Positions 55,136-63,736 of a stretch of DNA of 64,000 nucleotides are shown piece by piece. The first letter of the stretch is position 1. Each line of letters opens with the position of its first letter. The position numbers and the translations under genes were made by a program. The notes beneath the pieces were generated by a model. It searched no databases and was not told where the DNA came from. It saw only the letters and a list, made by a program, of their open reading frames with translations. Source of the stretch: Ruegeria atlantica (GTDB lineage: Bacteria; Pseudomonadota; Alphaproteobacteria; Rhodobacterales; Rhodobacteraceae); contig NZ_WQCG01000001.1 of assembly GCF_013032505.1 (NCBI RefSeq), forward strand, positions 558,001 through 622,000, read 5' to 3'.

Positions 55136-55831
55136 TTACTCAGAGATTTCAAATTCCATGGTGACTGTGACCGAAACGGACACCTCACCTCCCGCCACAG
55201 GTACACCCCCAGAATCCGCGGCACTGAATTCTCGCATCATGGCAACGGGACGCGCACCACCGACTTGTTCGCTGATCTCCTGAACCGGCCCAAGCGTCAC
55301 GTTTGCAGCCTGTGCCAACTGTTCGGCCTTGGCGGTCGCTTCGGCTACGGCGTTTGCGCGCGCCTGCGCTTGCAGCGGTTTCGGATCCTGTACACCAAAG
55401 CTTAGCCCGCCAAAGTCATTGGCCCCGTCCTGGATGACTGCATCCATGATTGTACCAAGCTGTGTCAGGTCACGCACACGCACCACCACTCGGTTCGAGG
55501 CGACAAATCCCGAAATTTCGGGCCGGTCGCCGCTTGCGCTGTTACGATTGTTCCAGACCGGCGACAAAGACACGTCGCGGGTCTGCACATCACGCGTTTC
55601 GATGCCCAGCTCCTGCAACCGGCTTAGGACTTGAGTCACCGATTCCGAAGTGGCCTTCATAGCGTTCGAGGCCTGCGCGTCCTCGTTGGTTACGCCCAGA
55701 GTTATGGTCGCCATATCGGGCGTAGCCTGCACGGTTCCCGCTGCGTCAACGGTGATGCGACGTTCTTCCGCATGTGCCAGGCCTGCGACTGACATCGACA
55801 AAACTGCAGCTAGAAAAGCGATTTTATTCAA
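55136..55831 (-). CDS. SIMPL-domain periplasmic protein (DUF541)
   Basis: A 231-residue exported protein of the SIMPL family, associated with oxidative stress tolerance and outer-membrane-vesicle cargo in some bacteria. Start is set at TTG 55831, preceded by GGAGGGAAGACC, which opens a signal peptide (NKIAFLAAVLSMSVAGLAHA); the ATG 19 codons upstream gives no signal peptide. The mature protein starts RRITVDAAGTVQATPDMATI and contains VWNNRNSASGDRPEISGFVASN, both hallmark stretches. Confidence 0.88.
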   Translation of the reverse strand: MNKIAFLAAVLSMSVAGLAHAEERRITVDAAGTVQATPDMATITLGVTNEDAQASNAMKATSESVTQVLSRLQELGIETRDVQTRDVSLSPVWNNRNSASGDRPEISGFVASNRVVVRVRDLTQLGTIMDAVIQDGANDFGGLSFGVQDPKPLQAQARANAVAEATAKAEQLAQAANVTLGPVQEISEQVGGARPVAMMREFSAADSGGVPVAGGEVSVSVTVTMEFEISE

Positions 55832-55995
55832 GGTCTTCCCTCCAATTTGCTTTTCTCCAACATGGGGTGGCGAGGGTCTGCCGAACAAGGGGAAAGACCG
55901 GCTTTTTCTTTCCCTCGGCGGGATCCTGCTTTAATGTCACTCTGCGGACGACAGATCGTTTGCACAGATGCTGACAACTATGGTTTTTCCGGATT

Positions 55996-58191
55996 ATGAA
56001 ACCCGCCTTTGCGCTGTCTTTTTCTTCGACCGGAATATCCTTGCACCACCATTCGGATGGTGATTGGTACTGCATTGGCGAGGTTTCTCTGGATGCGCCT
56101 GACCTGAATGCACAGATCATCGCATTGCGAGATCAAGGCTTTAATCTGGAAAACGACCTGAACTGCAAGCTGTTGATACCGGCAGACCAGGTGCGTTTTT
56201 TATCTGTGTCGACAGAGGGTTTAAGCCCGGAAGAAAGCGCTGAGAAAGCTCAGTCGGAGCTGACCGATGCCACCCCCTACGCGCTGGATGAGCTCGCTTT
56301 TGACACCGTAACCGTGGGTTCCACAACCCATGTTGCTGCCGTCGCAAGACAAACTCTGGCGGAGGCGCAAGCATTTGCCGCCGATCACGGATTTGTTCCC
56401 GTCCAGTACTCAACCCCGATCGAAGATCAGGTATTTCCGTCCGAACCACTCTTTGAAATCAACGCCCCCGAAACGGCCGCTGCGGCTGAACCGGCTGAGG
56501 TGGAAAAACCCGACAAGAACGCTGCGACCGAACCGGCTGAGGCAGATGAACCCGACAAGGCCGAGGCGGCCGAACCGGCTGGGGTAGATGCACCCGACAA
56601 GACCGAGGCGACCGAACCGGCTGGGGTAGATGCACCCGACAAGACCGAGGCGACCGAACCGGCTGGGGTAGATGAACCCGAAAAGGCCGAGCCGGCTCCC
56701 GCGGTTCACGCGATTGCGGCTTCCGAGACCCCGACGGAGTTTCGTTCAACGCCCACCCCGAACACCGCAGCGGATACAAATCCCGCCCCCCAATTCAGCC
56801 GTTATGCTATCCCCGCGGCAGCGGCAGCCGTGGTTGCAGGCATCGCGGTAACAGTTTGGTCCCTGACAGGAACAGACGAAGTCGAACCCGCAGTGGCAGA
56901 GGTCGCTTCAGTCGAAGAGGTGCTGCCAAGCTCGTCCGTCGACGATCAAATCACTTCGCCAGCAGAGCTTGAGGACGCACCACAGCTTACTGAGGTTCCG
57001 CAGACTGAAACGGATCAAGAACGAGATGCGGATCTGTCGGCAACGGATGCTGCAATTCTTGAGGCTTTGAATACCGCGCCGACATCAATCGAACTGACCG
57101 ATCAGGAACCGGAGCTTGCCGCCGTTGCACCCGATGAGGCACAGCAGGATCAAGCCGATGCAGACTCAAGTCCTGATCTCATCACAACTGATCCCGCGGT
57201 TCTTGAAGCGTTGAATGTGGCCCCGACCACCGTCGAACCGGTCGAGCGGGAGCCTGAACCAGCAGAAGACCTCGCACAAGCCGACATCAAAATCGTTGCG
57301 CCCGCACCTTTACCCGACCCGGACCTGCAGCCGACTGAGGACTTGTATCTGGCGTCCCTGGACAGCACTGATTTGTCGCAGGACGCGGTGGCGCTGCCCC
57401 CCGTAAGCAGCTTTGAAACAGATCTTCCGTTTGAACAGAACGCCCTGCCCGCACAGGCAGGCGTCCAGTTTGATCTGGACGAACGCGGCCTGGTCACGCC
57501 CTCAGCCGAAGGAACCCTGAACCCGGACGGGGTGGTCGTTTATCTTGGCCGGCCCGCCAAGGTTCCCCCTGCAGTACCGGTTCGGTTCGAGCAAGAGCCG
57601 ATTGAAGAAGATCCAACAGCCCGCTTAGCGCAGAAACGGCCAAATCCACGTCCCGCCAATTTGCTGGAAAGCTTCGAGCGCCAGCAACTTGGCGGACGCA
57701 CGCGCGAGGAATTGGCGGTTCTGCGTCCGAAACTGCGGCCGGATTCGTTGCAAAGCAGCCCCCAGATTGACGAAACGCCAACGGCTTTGGCAGTTGTGCG
57801 TGTGCCACGCCCCAAACCACGACCAGCCGGACTGACCCGCCCTGCCAGCACAAACACCGCCAATCTTGGGTCGACGGCGGCGGTCAACCAAAACTCGGAC
57901 GAGGCTGGTTCATTCCAGCCAAAGACTGTGGCGCCCAAAATCCCTTCGACCGCTTCGGTGGCGCGTCAGGCGACCATCGACAACGCGATCAACCTGCGCA
58001 AGCTGAACCTGATCGGGGTTTACGGGACGCCGGCCAACCGACGCGCCCTGGTTCGGTTACCCAGTGGTCGATACAAAAAGCTGAAAGTCGGAGACAGGCT
58101 GGACGGCGGCAGTGTCATCGCCATTGGCGATAGCGAGTTGCGGTACCAAAAGCGCGGCAGAAACGTGACACTGAAAATGCCGCGGAGCTAA
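55996..58191 (+). CDS. Large single-pass membrane protein with PilM-like front and GspC-like tail
   Basis: A 731-residue protein of uncertain function. Residues 1-150 have an actin-fold-like look as in PilM/GspL (ALSFSSTGISLHHHSDGDW, CKLLIPADQVRFLSV, ATPYALDELAFD). Residues 165-234 are five 14-residue acidic repeats. One membrane helix is at about 275-293 (YAIPAAAAAVVAGIAVTVW). A long Glu/Pro/Ala-rich periplasmic region follows and the end (about 660-731: NLIGVYGTPANRRALVRLPS...KLKVGDRLDGGSVIAI) resembles the inner-membrane GspC/PilP HR domain. No secretion genes adjoin. Confidence 0.75.
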   Translation: MKPAFALSFSSTGISLHHHSDGDWYCIGEVSLDAPDLNAQIIALRDQGFNLENDLNCKLLIPADQVRFLSVSTEGLSPEESAEKAQSELTDATPYALDELAFDTVTVGSTTHVAAVARQTLAEAQAFAADHGFVPVQYSTPIEDQVFPSEPLFEINAPETAAAAEPAEVEKPDKNAATEPAEADEPDKAEAAEPAGVDAPDKTEATEPAGVDAPDKTEATEPAGVDEPEKAEPAPAVHAIAASETPTEFRSTPTPNTAADTNPAPQFSRYAIPAAAAAVVAGIAVTVWSLTGTDEVEPAVAEVASVEEVLPSSSVDDQITSPAELEDAPQLTEVPQTETDQERDADLSATDAAILEALNTAPTSIELTDQEPELAAVAPDEAQQDQADADSSPDLITTDPAVLEALNVAPTTVEPVEREPEPAEDLAQADIKIVAPAPLPDPDLQPTEDLYLASLDSTDLSQDAVALPPVSSFETDLPFEQNALPAQAGVQFDLDERGLVTPSAEGTLNPDGVVVYLGRPAKVPPAVPVRFEQEPIEEDPTARLAQKRPNPRPANLLESFERQQLGGRTREELAVLRPKLRPDSLQSSPQIDETPTALAVVRVPRPKPRPAGLTRPASTNTANLGSTAAVNQNSDEAGSFQPKTVAPKIPSTASVARQATIDNAINLRKLNLIGVYGTPANRRALVRLPSGRYKKLKVGDRLDGGSVIAIGDSELRYQKRGRNVTLKMPRS
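56488..56697 (+). repeat. Five 42-base in-frame tandem repeats
   Basis: Five consecutive 14-codon units of the form EPAGVDAPDKTEAT lie within the hypothetical membrane protein gene. Units 3 and 4 are identical at the DNA level, the outer ones have diverged, so copy number probably varies between strains. Confidence 0.9.
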
Positions 58192-58196
58192 GTATG

Positions 58197-58234
58197 AAAA
58201 AGGCGGCCGAGGGATAAACCTGACCGCCATTTTC
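58197..58234. terminator. Possible bidirectional terminator between the repeat protein gene and hpd
   Basis: AAAAAGGCGG and CCGCCATTTT can pair as GGCGG/CCGCC extended by A-T pairs, with one mismatch and a 14-base loop, in the 59-base convergent gap. T-tracts follow on both strands. Confidence 0.5.
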
Positions 58235-58250
58235 GGCTTAACTTACTTCA

Positions 58251-59348
58251 TTAAGCAGCTGAAATTTCGCCGCTTTCGATTTGTTCACGTTCGATGGACT
58301 CGAACAGGGCCTGAAAATTCCCTTCACCAAACCCATCATCGCCTTTGCGTTGAATGAACTCGAAAAAGATCGGACCGATCACGGTTTTTGAGAAGATCTG
58401 CAACAAGATACGTGTCTCGCCGCCGTCAAGAACGCCTTCGCCATCAATCAGGATGCCGTGCTTGATCATCCGGTCCAGCGGTTCATCATGATCCACAACC
58501 CGATCCTTGGACATGTCGTAGTACGCCTGGTTCGGCCCCGGCATAAACTTCAGACCTTTTTCCGCAATCGCATCGGTCGAGGCGTAGATGTCTTCGCTAC
58601 CCACTGCGATATGCTGAATGCCCTCACCTTTGTATTTCTTGAGGTAAGACACGATCTGCCCGGTTTCGCCCCGGTCTTCGTTGATAGGAATACGGATACG
58701 ACCGCATGGCGACGTCAGTGCGCGGCTGTAGAGGCCAGTGAACTTGCCCTGAATGTCAAAGAACCGGATTTCGCGGAAGTTGAACAAGTCCTCGTAGAAC
58801 TTGAACCACTTGTCCATATTGCCCTTGTAGACATTGTGGGTCAGGTGATCGAGGTAATAGAACCCGTCACCGCGCGGTTTCGACTGGGTGGTCCAGTTGA
58901 ACTCGTGATTGTAAGGCGATGTTTCGTAATACTGATCGATGAAATAGATCAGCGATCCGCCGATGCCTTTGATTGCCGGGACGTCCATGGTTTTGTCGGC
59001 CGCATCGTAAGGCTCGGCACCTTTGGAAACAGCGTGCTCATAAGCTTTCTGCGCGTCCACAACGCGCCAGCCCATCGCCGGTGCGCATGGGCCGTGCTGT
59101 TCCACGAACTTGGCGGCAAAGCTTTCGGGGTCGGCATTCAGGATATAGGTCACGTCGCCCTGTTGCCACAGTTCAACAAGAGTATTGTCCTTATGGTGTC
59201 CGACCAGTTCGAAACCCATCTTGGCGAAAAGATCGCGCAACTCCTGCGGTTCAGGATGGGCGAATTCCACAAATTCGAACCCATCGGTTCCGGCGGGGTT
59301 TTCAGGGCTGATGACAGATTTCGGGGCGTTATGCGGGAAAGGTCCCAT
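58251..59348 (-). CDS. hpd: 4-Hydroxyphenylpyruvate dioxygenase
   Basis: A 365-residue non-heme iron dioxygenase converting 4-hydroxyphenylpyruvate to homogentisate in tyrosine breakdown. Two glyoxalase-like halves; iron ligands are in DHLTHNVYKG (first His), EGIQHIAVGSEDI (second His) and GPIFFEFIQRKGDDGFGEGNF (Glu). The ATG at 59348 has GGAGACG upstream and the family start is close; 19 extra codons upstream are rejected. Divergent from the Lrp-type regulator gene. Homogentisate dioxygenase and later genes are not in the window. Confidence 0.95.
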   Translation of the reverse strand: MGPFPHNAPKSVISPENPAGTDGFEFVEFAHPEPQELRDLFAKMGFELVGHHKDNTLVELWQQGDVTYILNADPESFAAKFVEQHGPCAPAMGWRVVDAQKAYEHAVSKGAEPYDAADKTMDVPAIKGIGGSLIYFIDQYYETSPYNHEFNWTTQSKPRGDGFYYLDHLTHNVYKGNMDKWFKFYEDLFNFREIRFFDIQGKFTGLYSRALTSPCGRIRIPINEDRGETGQIVSYLKKYKGEGIQHIAVGSEDIYASTDAIAEKGLKFMPGPNQAYYDMSKDRVVDHDEPLDRMIKHGILIDGEGVLDGGETRILLQIFSKTVIGPIFFEFIQRKGDDGFGEGNFQALFESIEREQIESGEISAA

Positions 59349-59419
59349 GGCGCGTCTCCGTAAAAACAGGAATTTCTTTGCTGATTCCAAAATACGCCTT
59401 ACCAAGCGCTGTTTCTGCG

Positions 59420-59463
59420 CATAGTTTTCGTGTAAACTATGATCACATGCGCAATTCGCGCAT
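59420..59463. promoter_or_regulatory. Operator-like palindromes between hpd and the Lrp-type gene
   Basis: CATAGTTT-TCGTGT-AAACTATG (59420-59441), perfect 8-bp arms, is followed after five bases by ATGCGC-AATTC-GCGCAT (59447-59463), perfect 6-bp arms. The first is 71 bases from the hpd start and both lie just before the regulator start at 59495, as expected for self-regulation and control of hpd by an Lrp/AsnC protein. Confidence 0.75.
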
Positions 59464-59494
59464 ATTTGTTAAAGAATATGGAGAAAATCCGCAT

Positions 59495-59950
59495 ATGCTG
59501 GATTCCACCGATACGCGTCTGCTGTCTGCCTTGCAAAAGGACGCACATCTGACCGCGCATCAATTGGGTGAAATGCTGAACTTGTCACCAAGCCAGGCCG
59601 GGCGTCGCCGTCAGCGGCTTGAGGCCGAGGGCTATATCACCGGCTATGCCGCGCGGCTGGATCCGCTCAGGCTGGGTTTGCAGGTTCAAGGCTTCATACA
59701 GGTTCATTTGGGCACTCATGGCCCGGAACAATCCGAGAGCTTTGCTCGCATGGTCAACACCCGCCCCGAAATCACCAGCGCCTGGACGATGACCGGAGAG
59801 GCAGATTATCTGCTGCACGTCTATTGCGACGATCTTTCCGCGCTCAACCGCTTGCTTCACCAGGTGATACTGCCGCATCCTGCGGTGGCACGGGTTCAAA
59901 GCCAGATCGTGATGGACCAACTTAAACGCGACGCGCCGTTGCCCACCTGA
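59495..59950 (+). CDS. Lrp/AsnC-family regulator, likely of hpd
   Basis: A 151-residue feast/famine-type regulator: N-terminal HTH (LLSALQKDAHLTAHQLGEMLNL then SPSQAGRRRQRLEAEGYI) and C-terminal RAM/AsnC effector domain starting LQVQGFIQVHLGTHG with the GEADYLLHVYCDDLSALNRLL segment. The ATG at 59495 is preferred, with GGAG upstream; the longer frame spans the operator. Divergent to hpd, so its effector is probably tyrosine or an aromatic oxoacid. Confidence 0.9.
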   Translation: MLDSTDTRLLSALQKDAHLTAHQLGEMLNLSPSQAGRRRQRLEAEGYITGYAARLDPLRLGLQVQGFIQVHLGTHGPEQSESFARMVNTRPEITSAWTMTGEADYLLHVYCDDLSALNRLLHQVILPHPAVARVQSQIVMDQLKRDAPLPT

Positions 59951-59969
59951 CCGGACCGAGAGGACAAAA

Positions 59970-61850
59970 ATGGACGATTTCCTTTACCAGGCTTCGATCT
60001 ATCTGGCTGCCGCCGTGATCGCTGTGCCCCTATCGGCACGTCTGGGGTTAGGTTCTGTTCTGGGTTATCTGGCCGCTGGCATCGTCATCGGCCCTGTCTT
60101 CGGTCTTGTGGGGGCCGAGACTGAAAGTCTGCAGCACGTGGCCGAATTCGGCGTGGTCATGATGCTGTTCCTGATCGGACTAGAGCTTGAACCGCGCGCC
60201 CTTTGGGACATGCGAGACCGACTTCTTGGACTGGGCGGTCTGCAGGTGTTGCTGTCCACCGCTGTCATCGCCGCCGTGGCCATTTATGCAAACCACCCAT
60301 GGTCGGTCGCCCTGGCCGTAGGGTTAACCTTATCTCTGTCATCGACAGCGATTGTGTTGCAGACGTTGTCGGAAAAAGGGTTGATGCAGACAAATGGAGG
60401 GCGGGCGACGTTTTCGGTCCTGTTGACACAGGACATCGCAGTCATCCCTATTCTGGCGATGCTGCCGTTATTGGCGCTGCCTGCCATGCCTCATATCGAA
60501 AGCGACGGATCAATCGATCGCGGCGCGGACGCACTCCATGACGCGGGCCATCACAGCTTGTCACTGGTCGAAGGTTTGCCAGGCTGGGCTGTTACGCTGG
60601 TCACCATCGGCGCTGTTGCCTTTGTCATTCTGGCCGGTATCTACCTGACGCGCCCACTGTTCCGCTTCATCCACGCAACCCGGCTGCGCGAAATGTACAC
60701 AGCGCTGGCATTGATGATCGTCGTGGGAATTTCCTTCCTGATGACCCTTGTTGGGCTGTCTCCTGCTTTGGGCGCGTTTCTTGCGGGTGTTGTTCTGGCC
60801 AGTTCGGAATTCCGCCACGAAATGGAAAGCGACCTTGAGCCATTCAAAGGCCTGTTCTTAGGCCTGTTCTTCATCACGGTCGGCGCTGGGATTGATGTCG
60901 GTTACTTTTTCAACGACCCGCTTGATCTGATCGGTCTTGCGTTGCTGGTCATACTGGCAAAGGGCATCATCCTGTTTTTGGTCGGCCGCGCGTTCCGGCT
61001 GCGTGGTCGGGATCACTGGCTGTTCACACTGGGTCTGGCGCAGGCAGGCGAATTCGGCTTTGTGCTGTTGGCTTTCTCGACGCAGCAAAACGTCATCCCA
61101 CCGGATTTGTCGCAAAAACTGCTGATGATCATCGCCCTGACAATGCTGATCACCCCGCTGTTGTTCATCATCTATGATCTGATGTCGCGCCGAATGGGCG
61201 AAGGCGCCGCGGAAGTCGAACCTGATGAAATCGACGAGAAAGGCCCTGTGATAATCGCCGGGATTGGTCGTTTTGGTCAGATCGTTAATCGGCTTGTTCG
61301 CGCCAGCGGCTTCAAAACCGTCGTTCTGGACCACGATATCGAGACAATCCAGTTGATGCGGCGGTTCGGCGTCAAGGGTTTTTTGGGTGATCCCACGCGG
61401 CCAGAACTGTTGCGTGCCGCCGGGCTTGAAAAAGCTTCTGTTCTGGTCGCTGCGATGGATGACCCCAAGCAGGTCACGCGGTTGGTTGGCTTTGCCCGGC
61501 GTCAGCGACCGGATTTGCATATCGTGGCCCGCGCACGTGATCGCACCCATGTCTACCAATTGTACCAGGCCGGGGCGGATGACATTGTCCGCGAGATGTT
61601 CGACGGATCGCTGCGAGCGGGCCGCTATGTTTTAGAAAACGTAGGTCTGAGCGAATACGAGGCGGCGCAGGCCGAGCAGACATTCTATCACCACGACCGC
61701 GCCTCTGTGCGTGATCTGGCAGAGCTGTGGATTCCCGGAATGCCAACCGCTGACAACAAAAAGTACATCGAGCGGGCACGGCAGCTTGAGAAAGACCTGG
61801 AAACCGAGCTGTTGGAACTGGCCGAGAAACACGCAAAGAAATCAGCCTGA
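59970..61850 (+). CDS. kefC: KefB/KefC-type monovalent cation:proton antiporter
   Basis: A 626-residue CPA2-family transporter. Residues 1-390 are about twelve to thirteen membrane helices, including FGVVMMLFLIGLELEPRALWDM and GLSPALGAFLAGVVLASSEFRHEME; residues about 405-560 form a cytoplasmic RCK-N (TrkA-N) domain with VIIAGIGRFGQIVNRLV and DHDIETIQLMRRFGVKGFLGDPTRPELLRAAG (residues given in outline). Kef systems expel potassium and are gated by glutathione adducts, but KefF-like ancillary protein is not encoded here. GAGAGGA precedes the ATG. Confidence 0.92.
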   Translation: MDDFLYQASIYLAAAVIAVPLSARLGLGSVLGYLAAGIVIGPVFGLVGAETESLQHVAEFGVVMMLFLIGLELEPRALWDMRDRLLGLGGLQVLLSTAVIAAVAIYANHPWSVALAVGLTLSLSSTAIVLQTLSEKGLMQTNGGRATFSVLLTQDIAVIPILAMLPLLALPAMPHIESDGSIDRGADALHDAGHHSLSLVEGLPGWAVTLVTIGAVAFVILAGIYLTRPLFRFIHATRLREMYTALALMIVVGISFLMTLVGLSPALGAFLAGVVLASSEFRHEMESDLEPFKGLFLGLFFITVGAGIDVGYFFNDPLDLIGLALLVILAKGIILFLVGRAFRLRGRDHWLFTLGLAQAGEFGFVLLAFSTQQNVIPPDLSQKLLMIIALTMLITPLLFIIYDLMSRRMGEGAAEVEPDEIDEKGPVIIAGIGRFGQIVNRLVRASGFKTVVLDHDIETIQLMRRFGVKGFLGDPTRPELLRAAGLEKASVLVAAMDDPKQVTRLVGFARRQRPDLHIVARARDRTHVYQLYQAGADDIVREMFDGSLRAGRYVLENVGLSEYEAAQAEQTFYHHDRASVRDLAELWIPGMPTADNKKYIERARQLEKDLETELLELAEKHAKKSA

Positions 61851-61870
61851 CCCGGTCTTGCCGGATCAGG
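61846..61870. terminator. Hairpin over the kefC stop, between convergent kefC and cobT
   Basis: CCTGACCCGG and CCGGATCAGG pair with one mismatch around TCTTG. It includes the kefC stop codon and lies just beyond the cobT stop (minus). No T-run, so termination efficiency is uncertain. Confidence 0.5.
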
Positions 61871-61878
61871 CGGTTCGA

Positions 61879-62892
61879 TCAACCGTCCGAAACACCTGCT
61901 TCGGCAAATGTCGCCATTCCGGAATGGCACGCGACGGCACTTTTGAGGATATTGATGGCCAGTGCCCCACCAGAGGCTTCGCCCAGGCGCAATCCGAGGC
62001 TCAACAGCGGCTCTTTACCCAATTTGGCCAATACGGCCGCGTGGGCACCTTCGGCGCTTTGGTGGCCTGCGACCGTGTGATCTAAGGCACCTTCGGCCAC
62101 GCCTGCCAGACAGGCTGCAGCCGCCGAACAAATAAAGCCGTCAAGAATGACCGGAATGCGCAACGCCCGCGCAGCTGCGATGGCTCCGGCCATAGCCGCG
62201 ATTTCGCGCCCGCCCAGACAGCGCAGGATTTCCAGCCCGTCGCGTGAACCGGCATGCAAGGCGACGCCTTCAGCCACAACACGGGTTTTGTTGGCCAGAC
62301 CGGCGTCATCAACACCTGTGCCGCGTCCGGTCCAATCGGTCGCCTCCCCCCCGAACAGGGCGCAGGCGATGGCAGCCGCCGGGGTGGTGTTGCCGATCCC
62401 CATCTCTCCGACAACCAGCAAGTCGGCGCTTGGATCAACGGCAGTCCAACCCACGCGCAACGCCGCGAGCAGTTCGTCCTCGGACATAGCTGGGCCTGAG
62501 GTGAAATCAGCCGTGGGTCGGTTCAAATCCAGCGCGTGCACATTCATGGTCGCACCAGCGGCTTTGGCCAATTGATTAATCGCCGCGCCTCCATGTTCAA
62601 AATTCATGACCATTTGAACGGTTACTTCTGGCGGAAAGGCGGAAACACCTTGCGCCGTAACGCCATGATTGCCCGCAAACACGATGACTTGGGGAGCAGA
62701 GATCTGCGGTCGGGCGTCCCCGCGCCAGCCGGCATACCAAATCGCCAAATCCTCGAGCCGGCCCAAAGCACCGGGGGGTTTGGTCAGTTGTCCATTGCGC
62801 TCGGCAGCACCTTGCAGCGCGGTTCCATCCGGTCCTGGAGCGTTGCTCAGAGCCTCGCGAAGAGAATTCAGGTCTTTTAGTTCGGGCAGCAT
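61879..62892 (-). CDS. cobT: Nicotinate-nucleotide--dimethylbenzimidazole phosphoribosyltransferase
   Basis: A 337-residue enzyme activating 5,6-dimethylbenzimidazole as alpha-ribazole phosphate for the lower ligand of cobalamin. Seen: [51 protein letters not shown] and the [15 protein letters not shown] segment with the catalytic Glu. ATG at 62892 with GAGG upstream is chosen; the long frame to 63306 runs antisense through cobS. Divergent to cobS across 79 bases. Confidence 0.95.
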   Translation of the reverse strand: MLPELKDLNSLREALSNAPGPDGTALQGAAERNGQLTKPPGALGRLEDLAIWYAGWRGDARPQISAPQVIVFAGNHGVTAQGVSAFPPEVTVQMVMNFEHGGAAINQLAKAAGATMNVHALDLNRPTADFTSGPAMSEDELLAALRVGWTAVDPSADLLVVGEMGIGNTTPAAAIACALFGGEATDWTGRGTGVDDAGLANKTRVVAEGVALHAGSRDGLEILRCLGGREIAAMAGAIAAARALRIPVILDGFICSAAAACLAGVAEGALDHTVAGHQSAEGAHAAVLAKLGKEPLLSLGLRLGEASGGALAINILKSAVACHSGMATFAEAGVSDG

Positions 62893-62971
62893 CGAAAGCC
62901 TCGTTGCATCAGAGTGGTCCTGTGTGTTTAACCGAAGCGTCCGATCCAACAAGACCCTGAAAGGCGCGGGA

Positions 62972-63736
62972 GTGAACAAAAACGACACTAAACTCTTTTC
63001 CGCTTGGGATTTTCCACTGTCGCTGGTGTTGTTGACGCGCCTGCCGATGCCACGTTTGCCAGAACGCCTGTTTGCGCGACAAGCCAATGCGGTCTGGGCG
63101 TTTCCACTGGTGGGGCTGTCAGTTGGGTTGTTGGCCTGTGTCTTTGGTTGGATAGCAAGCGCAACCGGCCTGCCTGCACTCGCCTGCGCCGTTATTCTGG
63201 TGACTGTGCTTGTGATCACCACGGGGGCTATGCACGAAGACGGGCTTGCAGACACGGCCGATGGGTTCTGGGGCGGGTTTTCCACGGAACGGCGCCTTGA
63301 AATCATGAAGGACAGCTATATCGGCGCCTACGGCGTTCTTACCCTTATCTTCAGCCAACTGCTGCGCGTCGCGCTGATCGCCGCGCTTTTGTCGGCCAAC
63401 GCCTTCACAGGTATTCTGGCGGCCTGCGTCATCTCGCGTGCAGTCATGCCAATACTAATGGCAACACTACCGAACGCCAGAAACAACGGGTTGAGCCATT
63501 CGGTCGGCGGCCCAAAGGCCGAGACTGCAGCGATAGGCTGTGGTCTCGCGGTCGTCTTGTCTCTGCTGCTGATTGGACCAAGTGCGCTGGTACCAACAGT
63601 TTTTTCGGCTCTGACAGTTGGAGTTCTAGCTTTGATCGCCAAAGCCAAGATTAAAGGACAGACAGGGGACGTTCTGGGAGCATCGCAACAAATATCAGAG
63701 CTTGCGTTCCTGATGGCCCTGGCCGCAACTCTCTAA
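62972..63736 (+). CDS. cobS: Adenosylcobinamide-GDP ribazoletransferase (cobalamin synthase)
   Basis: A 254-residue membrane enzyme joining adenosylcobinamide-GDP and alpha-ribazole. Six or seven helices, the metal-binding [36 protein letters not shown] stretch (given in outline, about residues 83-117) and the late [17 protein letters not shown] motif are typical. The start is taken at GTG 62972 with AAGG upstream; the frame continues further but then runs antisense to cobT. Stop codon overlaps that of the convergent channel gene. Confidence 0.92.
   Translation: MNKNDTKLFSAWDFPLSLVLLTRLPMPRLPERLFARQANAVWAFPLVGLSVGLLACVFGWIASATGLPALACAVILVTVLVITTGAMHEDGLADTADGFWGGFSTERRLEIMKDSYIGAYGVLTLIFSQLLRVALIAALLSANAFTGILAACVISRAVMPILMATLPNARNNGLSHSVGGPKAETAAIGCGLAVVLSLLLIGPSALVPTVFSALTVGVLALIAKAKIKGQTGDVLGASQQISELAFLMALAATL

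Noticed and set aside
62893-62971. Cobalamin riboswitch between cobT and cobS
   Set aside because: The gap is only 79 bases, too short, and no B12-box is visible.
62893-63306. N-terminal extension of cobT
   Set aside because: It runs antisense through cobS; conserved CobT sequence starts at 62892 with a ribosome binding site.
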